From Rodentolepis nana (lineage: Eukaryota; Platyhelminthes; Cestoda; Cyclophyllidea; Hymenolepididae): 64,000 nt of DNA. The notes under the pieces were generated by a model, which had not been told where the DNA came from, searched no databases, and saw nothing but the letters and a program-made list of their open reading frames with translations. The stretch is taken from positions 1-64,000 of the forward strand of contig UZAE01012017.1 in the NCBI GenBank assembly GCA_900617975.1, written 5' to 3'. Each line of letters starts with the position of its first letter. Position 1 is the stretch's first letter. Below, in pieces: positions 12,901 through 24,343 of this stretch. A program made the translations under genes and the position numbers.

Positions 12901-15900
12901 CGACTACAAGATTGGACTTCAAACTACCTGCATTCTACATTCCATCCACCTTCTTTTACCTCTCTCTGGAAATTATCTAGGTGCGGATATTGAGCATGAG
13001 GAGAAAGCAGACATTGAAAGAATGGCTATGAATGAAGAAGTCTGCCATTGTCTAGTGAATCCTCTTGCTGTACAGAAGTGCTTCAGTCTAGTGGGATTGC
13101 GTCTTCGCAACGCCTGGATGGAGATGAAATCCATCTCGAACCCATCGGCGGATCAAATTAATCTTGCAGGTAAGTGCCTCGTAGAAATTAATGCAACCAT
13201 TAAACAAAATTACCATATAAACAGAAAGTACTAAAAGAGTGAACTGAGTGCACACAAGTACAAAGATGTGTGAAGTCGGATTTACTATGTTAACTTTGAC
13301 GATCGATAGGGCTTTGTTCTAATACCTATTTCTATAAAGGTATGTTCACGATACTGGCGTAAGATGAGTAGATATCGACTGATATTTAACAGACGTAAGC
13401 ACGCATTTTCTGCGCCTAAAAGAATGTATACACTCTTAGGAGCACTAAGAATGTAAAAGGTCAAAGAATACTATTTTGAAAAGGTTATTTCATTGGTTGG
13501 AGATTTTGCATACCCTGACAATTTCGCTAACGCAATGTTCCATCGTCTCCTTTGTAATCATACAAGTGATCTTCTAGCTTGTTCGCGTTAATAATTTAGC
13601 AAATTCTGAAATATTTGAACGTCTTGAGTTCCCTATGTGGATTACTTTTATATAGTTCTCAGGAGGGATTATGGAAGCATCTTTTTTCTTTAGTTAATCG
13701 TTTTTTTTTTCGCAAACCAAAAAGACTTTTGTCATAGAAATTTACCTCATGAAACTTTATCCATTGGAGGGGGAGGGGGGGGGGAAGAAGCAGGAACTTC
13801 AAATTCATAAAGGGTATTTAAGCTTTGTCCTCCTTTTTCCCTTATTTTAATCTTCAGTGTTCTTTCAGAATGAAGTTATTGAAACGCCATTTACTCCATT
13901 ACTTTCGCTCTCCATCTCTAGGCCAAAATTTTCGAAACAACTTCCATACATGTTCCAGTAGGCTGTTGTTTGTTTACTGTGTGCGATGTTTCTTTCGCCT
14001 CTTTGTTATATGAAATGTATTTTCTTTGTGGGGTGTGTGTGGGGGGCCGGGGGGGGGGGAGGGAGATGAAACCCTGCCCTGGGTCTATGGGGAAAAATAA
14101 TTAGTGAAAATGGAAGTTTAAGTAGGAGGCGGTTACCGTTTTCGTCTATTTTGCCAATGAAATTTTATTTCCCATTGCCATCATTGATTGAAGGAGAAAA
14201 TTTTAATATTGATCGATGCCTTTTTAATATTTAAGTCTATGAGAGATTTCCACCTTGTTGCGGTTTTAAAAATCTGAACTATGGATACTAATGTGCTGCT
14301 TACTAAATGGTGGCGGAAGGCACTTAAATCGATTGAGACGGTTGAAACGCGTGTCATTCTATGGTGACTTAGCAATTTACAAAATGCGCACCCACGATTC
14401 CTTGTTGAGATCCAAGTTGTCTTTGCCCAAAATTTTCGATCTCTATCTAGCACTTTTTTTCTACTTCTCAGACAATATTCTACAACCTATTTAATAATAT
14501 CCTTACTTTGAGATAGTAAAGTTTAAAAAGCCTATCTGCGAAGCCCTTTTCTATACATTTATTTATTTCAAATGGCAGGCGTTTTGATAGTTATCAATAG
14601 CCCTTTAGTTGACTTCGGGCTTCACAGAGGGAAGGAACATCAAAATAACAGAAAGTCGAGGGGTGGGGAGATTCACAGTAGAAGAAAGTCGAGGGGTGGA
14701 GAACAGAAGAGCGATTCACAGATTAAAAGAGGCAGATAGACACAAAGGTAGAGGAAAAGGTAAGGAAAGAGACAGACAGACAGACACAAAGGCAGAGAAA
14801 AAGTAGGATGAGTACTGTGGAAGTGGTCGAATATGAGATACAGTGGGGTGATGGTAGCTTGAAGTCAGAAGTCAGCCACCGATTGATAGATATTTTTGCC
14901 GTATGAGTATACGTTGCCCATGGTGCACAACGTGGAGGTAAGTCTATCGCATACCCCTTTTCTATACATTTATATTTAGTAAAATTATAGTTTCATGAAT
15001 CCCCTCTGGTGAAAAACGCTACTTCTGCTACTTCCTGTTATAAATCTGATCTAACCAATGCAGTCGATTATGCCCTTCGTTGGGCGTGCGCCAGTAGATA
15101 TCGACTTTGCTAACATGCGCTCTAACTGAGGATATGTGTACTATTTCCCTTAATTTAATATTCAGTCGTGATTGAGCGCTTGAAATTTTGTAGTGTTCTT
15201 TTTTTGCACTTTACAAACCTACAACGCCTCAGTCTCCAAAATTGGCATAGGAATTGTATTAAGGAAAAATTGCTTGAATAATGGTTGATTAATCTAATTG
15301 GCCAATGCAGGCGGCAATAAGAGTACCTTTGTTGTGGGTTTGCAGCATTCCAGTCATCGAAAATCAAGTTTACTTTAATGGACTAAAACTATTCCACTTG
15401 TCTACCTAGTAGAGATGAAATCTTATATTAAATGCTGTTTTCCGTCTACGCAATTCAGACAGGCTGTCGCATGTTTCGTTGTAGCCAAACTAATAACGTC
15501 CCCTAAGTTATGGATACTATAATTTGTTGTGAAGTAACTCACTCAGGTAGAACACCGAGATGACCATTTTAGGCAACTGCATTTCCAAATACGAATTTGA
15601 GGCATTTTTGTTTACCTCCAATGTAAGTGTAAGTAGTGGCACTCTCGCTCAACCATTTCATGCATCATCTGGTTTAATTCAGTTGCATGTGAGTTGAAAT
15701 TTTTCTTCGAGGAAATAGTTTTAGTTGCCATACTTTGTAAAACCAAGTTTTTACACTCACTTTCTTTCGCACATTGCATTCGTTCCCCAACCCCCACCTC
15801 TCCTTTGGGAAGCCTGGATGCAGTAGCTATTGACCATTCTATCATCCAATTATTAGATTGATTAGGTTATGAACTGCGATTTTCTATCGATTCTGTGTTG

Positions 15901-18900
15901 CCACCCTCCACCCTCAAGATGGGCTAAACCTAGGTGAGCTTGGGTATTACTGATATTATTGTGAGATTGCTTTGTTCCATAAATACAGTTGAGTTATTAT
16001 GCATTCCAAATCCACTCTGAGTCTTCTTTGCATTCTTTATTCACTTGCAATCAGTCGGTAAAGTCCTGAATTATTTCAAGGATATTTGCTACCTGTCAGA
16101 ACTTACTGTTGGTTGCGTAAGTTTCGAAGGGGGTGACTTATTATCATGCGTTGTAAATTTTGCTTCATATTGATGGAAGTTTTGCTTCACCCAATGCAAT
16201 TGGGCGGCCTGGAGGTTACATTCTTTTATAAACCCCCGAATATACGTCGAAGGTTTGTATAAGCATGGATTCTACCTGCTAGTGCTTCAAGATCGATTCC
16301 AAAATACTTTCCCTTTAGTCAAGTCCAGTGGTATATACCCTTCTTCTAATAGATTTGGGGAGTTTACTGCCCGAGAAATTCATCCTGTTCGCCAAATTTT
16401 GTGAATTTTACTCAGGGAATCCGGTTTTGCTTCCCACCAGATGTCATTTTGTTCCTTTTCTCATAGTACCGCTGCTTCACATTGTCTGTCTGCCAAAGCT
16501 CTTAATAGTTTGCGTAAATATAATTTTTTTCGTGCACTTTATAACTCTTTTCGTGGGGAAGAAATGGGTTGTATTTGGGCGCTTATAAATTTAGTTTATT
16601 GTTGTCCTGAATGTAGGACATGTTGCAATGAATCGCAATCGATCAAGTAAAATTGTCCGTTTGGGGGTTTGATTAGAGTGAAAACAATTTTCTCTAAACG
16701 TTTACTCCGACTTGTTTTCTCTCTCTCTCTCCCGCCCTCTCAACTAAATCATGTCTGCTTAGTTTACTATTTCATTCTTCATAGTTGCCTGTTTAGTGTT
16801 TCAGTGCCATCTTGGCAAAATTCGAACTTTGAATCGCTTACTTACTCCTACTTCACCTTAGGAGTTATTTTTTTCTTGTATCAGTCTCATCATTATGGTT
16901 TTGCAATTGATGACCTCATAGTTCCAATTTACTTACTTTAATCGACGAGTTTTTTTGAAGGGGTGGGAAGCTTGTCATTTCCATCTCTAGCACTGAACAA
17001 AATTCTCTGCCCTTAATTTACCAAATATCAGTTCACCAATTGTGTTCGATTCGCGTCAACCTTCCCTACTTTTGCCAGCATGACGGTGTTAGTCTAGTTG
17101 ACGGTAATATATAATATTGTGGCCCCTTGTCGACCAATTAACTGATTATATTTGATTGACTTGAAGGAGGATGAACAACTGGGAATGGCTCAATTACAAA
17201 CTCGATTTTACTGAAAGGTAGAAGTCGTCGGTGTGGCAATCACGTCTGTTGAACAGATAAGATTATGGGCTGGGTGATTGGTTACTATGAATATCAACAA
17301 ATATCTAACTGGAGTCAGTGAACAAATTGTGTATAATTTGCGAAGACGATTCAAGGAGTGGGAGGTTGTCTGCCAACCTAAAGGTGTCACTGACACATTA
17401 TTTTGGTATAGGCAGGACCTCTAATGTATCAGGATAAATTTTATGCGCTCATTGTTGGTGGCCTGTGAATGGTACTCATAATCGCTTCATTTGTTATCCT
17501 CAAGTTCCAATCAGGCTTTGTACCTACATAAAGAGATGTCTTTTCTTCCATATCTACTTCACTCTACCCTGCCTCCTCTACTCGAAATAACTTAGTTACC
17601 ATCACTGCGAGAAGGACACAATCTCTAGCGTCGCAATCGCGCCCTTTTCCCGCACACTTATTTCACCTTTCTCATGTGCCAAAACACAAGTCTTACATGT
17701 TTTCATGTTGCCGACCCTATAGATAGTGTGTGCGTGTGTGTGTGTGAAAGCGGGTTGGTAACAATTCCAAGGAAACAGAACTCTGAGTTGTCTTCTTTTC
17801 ACACCCATTCACTCAAACATGCGTTTTTATCTTCAGTTCTTTTTCGCAAGATTGCATAAAGAGTCATAGAGGTCTTAGAAACCTCACTATTATTCTGTCG
17901 AGAACTCTATGCCTTTGCAGAATTGTAAGTGAAATAGAAGTAGAAATTGATTGAGATTAAGCCCTAATTAAACAATGAATAACGGAATATGGCTTCCAAA
18001 GCAGCGAGTCTTTAGGGTGTCTATAGTCTACTTAAGGTGGTTGTTTTAACACGCTTTCCTTAAAGTTACTTATTTCACAGTAACCTAAATCATGCTATTA
18101 CTTCTCCTGTTTCCCCTCCCCCCCTTTTATTTTGTTCAGATTATTTTGTTTCATTAATCATTTTCCGCATCGAATGTTAATATATATATATATATTTTTA
18201 ACAACTATCGTCAGATCTTACTTATTATTAATTAACCATGGTTATATATTTCCCGGTTTGTAGAAACCTTTCTCCACGGATATCTGCATCTTGTCTCTCT
18301 ACTTCCAGACGATATTGCTGGAATATACGCTTCTGAGGTTAGTTGATCTTTAGAATGGGAGTTGTATTAATACTGACGTGGATGATTCTATACAGTTAAA
18401 GACTTCAAAGTACGTGTGCTCGAATGTATTTATTTTTATTTATTCGGCAAGGCAAACCGTGACTTACAACGTGTGGTCCTGGGGGGAGGGGGGGGGGAGG
18501 GGAGAGTGGTGGAATCTCTAAGCCTTTGGACCACATTTAAGTTGGAACTTGCGAAGAATAGACTTCCCACTAGCATTCATCAGTCAGATTTCGTTTTCTG
18601 CCATTGAGCAGCATCTGCTTGGTGTGTCCCCAATGTGTGCGTTTGCAGATTTTGAGGTACTCATTTTCGGTGTATGAGATTTCATAAACATTTCATCTTT
18701 CCTGTATTTATTTACTCGATCAGTGAGTTTATTGCGCCATATAAACAGGTTCATTGCGTGACCTACTTATGTTTATACTCTTACCATTTATGGTAAGATT
18801 TTAGTTTGTCATCAACTCCCCACCTACAGCTTGGTATAAGGTACAGAAGCATTACCTACCCTTAATTCTTCTCTAATTTGCCAAGAAACAGGATTGAAGG

Positions 18901-21900
18901 GAATCATAGTCACTTAGTAAGCTTAAACTTCTCAGGTCCCTGGAAGAGGACTCGTAGCTGGAGCAACGCTGTTGGCAAATAAATGGTTGTCTGGTTCACT
19001 AATAGTCGTGGCGATAGGTTCACCATTGGTGGTTTTAAATATGCATATGGGAATTTAGAATTCCAATAGTCGATATTCCAGCACGGGTCTAATGATAAAT
19101 ATCATTCATTTCAAATGGCAGGCGTTTTGATAGTTAACATTAGCCCTTTAGCTGACTTCGGGCTTCACGGAGGGAAGGAGCATCAAAGTAACAGAAAGTC
19201 GAGGGGCGGGGAACGGAAGAGTGATTTACCGACGTAAAAGAAACAAACAGACCCAAAAGCAGTGAAAAGATGAGATGAGTAACGTGGAAGTGATCGAATA
19301 TGACATACAGTGGGGCCATTGTAGTTTGAGTCAGAAGTCAACTGGCGATTAATAGAATCTTATTCTTATGGTTTTTCTTTGCCTTCAAATGTATTAGGCC
19401 CTTGAAGCTGCTGTCCTAGGAGTGTTGGAAGAGACCAGCTGTCCTATTAGGCAACAGACTCGGGTACTAAGTCTTAAGGTGATTGCAAGATTGGCTGCTG
19501 CTCAACGTTCCTCTACCTTCGCCGATACACCAACTCTCCTGCCATCTACCGATTCTGCAGACGACTTACTTGAGAAACTCACCGCTCTTAGACTCACTCT
19601 TGCGGACGCTGATTCATCAGTATGTTCTGTAGTGGACTAATTTTCAGTATTAAATATCCATGGTAAAACTTGAACACCAAAACTACCACTTTCAGGTTTT
19701 TTTATTAAATTGAATGGAGAGGTCTTTGAAATTCGGTGATTAGCCTTAGAGTAAAAATGGCAAGCCATTATAAGCACGACCACACGAAAATGCATTTGTT
19801 TTTTTGTTGTAACAAAAATGGGAAAAATTGCTGCAGTCGTTTTCTTCTCTACAGCATATTCTATTTGACAAAAGTTGCTGCATTAATGGCGTTTATTCGC
19901 GGTTTTTTACTTGAGCTATTTCTTGTTACACGCGCACGCGCGCGGGAGACAGGTATCTACAGGCTTCCAATTATGAAATTACCCTTGAACTTTGCTCTTT
20001 TGACCAATATTAGCGTGTGTTCTGTCTTGGTCATGGGTCTTTTGTTGTTTTTATTGTGGTGGACGTGCACGTTTTCACTGCCTACTCCGATTCCATATTT
20101 GTTGCCTCACCCCAAAATACCCGAGTTGAGCAATTGACAGCTTCCCCCCCCCCATATCTTCCCCTTATTAACCTACTCTGGTGCTGGTCTAAATTGGCCG
20201 CACTTGCAGGAAGGGCTATTGCGAAATTTGATTTTCAGGGTGTTAATGCGAATATTATGATCTGTAGAACTTGATATTTATGTCTCCCTAAGCAAGTTAC
20301 GCATGTTTATTGCAATTAATGACTCCATGTCGCAAAGTGTCTCAATGGACTGTAGTCTCGATTGAAAGCCCTGGTAACTATTTATCTTATTTCTGGTAAC
20401 TAGATATTGATGAAAATGTGAATGCTGCCGGTAGTACGGTCACTGATCTAATGTAAATAGTAGGTCAAAGTAGGTGATAGCTTAGTTTGCTAGAAACTCG
20501 GCTATTTAAATTTATTTTACGACGTGGCAATTGAGTGGGGGTTAATGAGTTTTTAGGTAATCCTACATTCAGAAGCCCCGGATGTGTGGAAGTTACAGTT
20601 GCGCTCTGAATTCTTTTACTAAATGGATGTTGGTGCTTATGGTAAACGCGATGGCTGTGGCCGAATAACTGGAAATAATTCAATTATCAGAATTATCATT
20701 CATATTGCTGGTGACCCAATCAGATAAGGTTTCCAATGAGTTTAGGGCATACACGTTCTTCGGTTCGATTAGTACATATTCGACAACATTTCAAATTTCC
20801 CTTATCGCCAGTAAAGGCCATCTTCAAGATTACCAATTTACGTATTTTCTTACACTTAATATTCACTATTCCACCTCCCTGTGAAAGCCTTTAACGATCT
20901 ACTACGTTCTATCATATTTTTGAGTACTGATCTCGTTGGTATTTTTTTAATGGATTTAAGGTGCGGATTAGATTGAAATCCATTACTACCATGGTGCATT
21001 AAGGAAGATTTCCTCTTTAACACCTAACCTCATTTTCATACATACCGGAAGGTTTTTGGGTGTGGTAGCGGCGGCTACAAATAAACGACGTTGCCTTTAC
21101 TCCGTTTCAAGGTCAAACTAAATCCAACCACCGAGGAGGATACATTTTCTTTTAAAACGAGTTTTTATTTTCACAAAGAAAACAAGAATTCCGAATGAAA
21201 TGTGATATACAATATGAGCGGATGTACCCGTTCTCGCGAGTGTTGCCTAGTTAATAGCACTTTACTTCTTCAGGTCTTATTTTAAAGTAACATAAGCCCT
21301 CACTGTTTTTATATTTGCTAAAAATGGTCCAATTTTTTTCCGAGCTCCCTTTATCAGCTCTCTGTCACTTAATCTCTTTGGAATTGGCTTAGTCGTTGGT
21401 AGAATATCTGCCTTTTTTGCCAAATTTCTCTCTCTCTTCCTCTCTCTCTATTGCCATCTTCATGTGTTCACGTTAAGCTTCTAACTCTACACGGAGGCCA
21501 TTAAAAGATGGAATATTCCTTCTCATTAACCTTCGATCAACTGGGTGTTACATTTTTAAGCCTGTGAAAGCACACAAAGAGAAAGATGTGCGCAAGTCTC
21601 TGTCTGAGTAATTTGAATTAACCCCCCCCCCCTCCCTCCCTCCTTTTTGCCGTCATTTTAATCATTGTATATGCACGCCCTATCGCTATCTACCGCCCAT
21701 AATTTCCACCTAATTTATCGATGGCTTTCCTAACCAATTCTTTTTTTCTCCTGTTCACTGATTGAACAGCTTAGTACATCTAACCTACGATTCAATTTGG
21801 CTCGTTGTTTGCGTTTTCTTGTCGACCTTCCGCCTCCGGTGACATCGAGACATCGAAAGGGCGTTAAGCTTCTTCTGGAGGATCTGCTTGATGACAACTG

Positions 21901-21958
21901 TCAGTCTGTACGACTGGAAGCTGCCCGGGCAAACAATGAGTGGTGTGTCAAGGTGTAG
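3940..21958 (+). CDS. MMS19: MMS19 homolog, cytosolic iron-sulfur assembly targeting factor
   Basis: MMS19 is a HEAT-repeat scaffold that, with CIAO1 and CIAO2B, delivers Fe-S clusters to DNA-metabolism enzymes including the TFIIH helicase XPD. Exons: 3940-3974, 4014-4117, 4159-4589, 4669-4983, 6007-6096, 6165-6467, 7255-7532, 7693-7784, 7825-7959, 8038-8260, 10494-10545, 10622-10684, 12041-12194, 12702-13169, 18264-18337, 19398-19619, 21770-21958. They total 3,228 nt with phase kept at every join: 1,075 residues against about 1,030 in human. Diagnostic matches are ENEKDPECLMAVF (human GEKDPRNLLVAF), EEHFDVMAAYFPVDYNP (human EELFEVTSCYFPIDFTP), and the C-terminal VRLEAARANNEW (human VRKEAVSARGEW). 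The middle exons diverge and rest mainly on splice sites, phase and helical-repeat character. Exon 9 uses a weak GTTCGT donor. Introns range from 39 bp to 5.1 kb. Confidence 0.95.
8261..10493 (+). other. MMS19 intron, 2.2 kb
   Basis: AT-rich with no exon I can support. The 104-codon frame at 9710-10024 has no recognisable content. Confidence 0.7.
13170..18263 (+). other. MMS19 intron, 5.1 kb
   Basis: Holds family A copy 3 (14563-14954), G-rich runs near 13770 and 14041, and a short AT tract near 18181. Flanking exons join in phase, so no exon is needed here, but a pair of small phase-neutral exons cannot be excluded. Confidence 0.65.
14563..14954 (-). mobile_element. SINE-like retroposon, family A, copy 3
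   Basis: Reverse-oriented copy flanked by a perfect 19-bp duplication CCCTTTTCTATACATTTAT (14544-14562 and 14955-14973), so it looks recent. It carries an internal expansion of GAAAGTCGAGGGGTGG-type repeats, which makes it longer than the other copies. It lies in the 5.1-kb MMS19 intron. Confidence 0.9.
19107..19370 (-). mobile_element. SINE-like retroposon, family A, 5'-truncated copy 4
   Basis: Carries the tail (ATTTCAAATGGCAGGCG) and body but stops before the GGTGTGCGATAG 5' end. The truncated edge lies about 28 bp before the acceptor of MMS19 exon 16 (19398). No convincing target duplication was seen. Confidence 0.75.
19620..21769 (+). other. Last MMS19 intron, 2.15 kb
   Basis: Contains a CGCGCG-rich spot near 19935, a C-run near 20148 and CT/C-rich sequence near 21420 and 21624. 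No repeat copy or exon recognised. Confidence 0.65.
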
Positions 21959-22030
21959 TCAGATGTCATGTCAAATGCTACCACTTTACATAACAATTAT
22001 GCTAACCTGTGAATTGCTTGATTTTAGCTA

Positions 22031-22036
22031 AATAAA
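22031..22036 (+). promoter_or_regulatory. MMS19 poly(A) signal
   Basis: An exact AATAAA lies 73 nt after the MMS19 stop, followed by T-rich sequence. It is the first such hexamer downstream of the stop. Confidence 0.7.
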
Positions 22037-22966
22037 TCGAATTCTTGCATATTTATTTTGTAACTTGGTTTTGACAAGGTGGGGTTTGTCGTTGTACTAT
22101 TGATACATTTTCCCTACAATCAGGTGGAAGCCTTTAAATAGGACGAATATATGAACACTCTAAAGCCGTTTAATCACAAAAGGCCGGGCTCATAGTCTAT
22201 TGTTACTTCTCTGATTTTTTTTTATCTAACGAAGTCTTGATTATTGATTTCTACACTCATGCCTCCAATTTCCGCTCTCACAAGTTGTGTAATTATGCAA
22301 TTATTCTATGTAAGCACACTTATTACATCAGTAAACAACGGTTGTTTGAGCCACGGATTTCCTTTCTGAGACAACTAACGATGGGAGTATTAGGACTGCA
22401 TAACATTATATCAGAAGTTTGATTAAGTCAAACTTAATATAATTACGAACTGAGAGTCCTTTGCGGGAAAATATATCTGAAAAAAGTTGGCACCTTGCGA
22501 CAATTAATTGAAAACTCACATTCGGTCCACTGGCCAGTGCTAATCAGTGCTCCATTGAGATTGCGCTTAAATCTAACTTTTAACCTTACCGACATGTGCG
22601 CTACCCTCAGCTGAACGCAACTTACTGCATTATCTTACGCAATTTCTTGTTTTTTTAGGTTTGCGCATGAATTAGTTCTTGTGATTAGAATGAATATGCA
22701 GGCTTTAGTGAGATGAATTAGAAAGAGGAATCCAAGTCACACTGTAAATTATCTGATATGATTCATGTTTAAAAACAACTAATTCAAATGAAGTCAAAAG
22801 GCTTAATTAAAAACACTCGAAGTCACGAATGTGAGAGGTTTCTTGGCTTACAAGAGGACGCTATTAAACATAATAATCACAATCGGATTTAGTTGTTTTT
22901 TATTTCGATTTAATGAATCCGCCACATTTATATCAGGCATTTTCCATCATAGTAAAAATATGAAAA

Positions 22967-23265
22967 TTATTATTGTTATTTCAAATGGCAGGGTTTATGG
23001 TATTTATCATTAGCCCTTAAACTTTGACTTCACCTTTCCCCATGGGTGGGGGAGGGTTACATATATAGCAGTTCATCAATAGCAGTTCATTAGCTGTCCT
23101 CTGGCTTCCCAGTAATTATGGGTTTTTGTCGTTGTCTTTAGGGCTGGGCACCGAATCATGTGGGTCTTTTCCATTTCCTCCTGTAGGTTACATAGGGGGC
23201 ATGTTGGGTGAGTATTTACTCCTAATCTGGGAAGATGTTTTGCCTGGCAATCGTGTCCGATACGG
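22967..23265 (-). mobile_element. SINE-like retroposon, family B, with inverted body
   Basis: The tail (22978-23031) is in reverse orientation, but the adjacent body (23057-23180, TATAGCAGTTCATCAATAGC to CCATTTCCTCC) runs the other way relative to the 33-kb copy. A candidate duplication AAATATGAAAA lies at 22956-22966 and 23266-23276. About 85 bp at the right end match nothing else here. It occupies the MMS19-PPP2R3 intergenic space. Confidence 0.65.
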
Positions 23266-23976
23266 AAATATGAAAAATATATTCGTAGAAGGCACCCTCC
23301 ATTTCAGCACCCTCTTCTTGGGCCTTTTTACTTAAAATCTAAAATAACTAAAAAACGCACTTCCCAATCCTAAACTGCACTTGAATGGGCAAGGTTCATG
23401 AAGGCATGTTAAGATGAGGATAATGTATGAAATCACTAATTGGGTTGAGAGAGTATCGATATAGCGATTCACCTGCTGTTCCCAGAAAATCATACCACTC
23501 CCAGTCACCTCACTAATGGGTAATTCTCTCTCCCACTCTCTCCCGGCTACATTTCCATTACTTCGAGTCGCTTGATCCATAACGCACATGATACGCGCCA
23601 GCTGTAGCAAGAGCTGGAAATTTCTTAACTGGAATTGCAAAGTGAATAGCTCTTACAGTTAAATATGAGCTTTTTGAAACTCAGTTCTTAAGAGCTGGGA
23701 ATTGCTAATCAAGTAGGAGGGCTGTCATTAGAAAATTCCTAACTCTCTTAACATGGTACAAATTTACAATTACTTTAAATCCAATTTTCCATTTTTAATA
23801 ATTAAAATCTCCCAGGGGCTATTAGCGGCTCTTTTTTGATTGCTAAAAACAGATACGCTTACTATTTCTGTCTCATATTGGCATTTACATTCTGAATCGC
23901 ACAACAATAATTTACGTAGGAGGGTGATTAATACCTAATACCACGATGATGCATGTGTATATATTGCGTTTACATA

Positions 23977-23982
23977 TTTATT
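23977..23982 (-). promoter_or_regulatory. Candidate PPP2R3 poly(A) signal
   Basis: TTTATT on the plus strand reads AATAAA on the minus strand, about 360 nt past the stop at 24344. Nearer canonical hexamers were not seen. Confidence 0.5.
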
Positions 23983-24343
23983 TACAACCTTCAATAAAAC
24001 ACAAGGAAAGGAAAGCGCATTAAGAGAAATGATAAAGCATTAGCATTAGAGTGTAAGAGGTGACGAAAGGGGGAAGTGATGTGAGGAGAATAAGTAAGAA
24101 AAAATGTTTGATGGGAGAGATACCTTATTCGGTTAACACAGCACATCTTTAGTGTTGGTGTTAGTTTCGGTGGTGGCTTTGTGTGGAAGATTGTTATTGA
24201 AAGACCATTAGTGGTATAATAGTTTTGGCTTTGTACACGAATTGGGAGTGGAAACATATTGAGCTGTATTTCTGCATGAAGGTTGGTGGGGATGTGTGTA
24301 AAGCTTAGGCACCTTCGGGGTTGAGAATTGAGCATTAAGCAGT

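Larger units (their letters stand above)
21959..24343. other. MMS19-PPP2R3 convergent intergenic region
   Basis: Contains both 3' UTRs and the rearranged family B element at 22967-23265. Nothing else coding was seen. Confidence 0.7.

Noticed and set aside
19736..20137. 133-codon plus-strand frame with a hydrophobic stretch
   Set aside because: Lies inside an MMS19 intron, has a non-ATG start, no splice or poly(A) support and no recognisable family.
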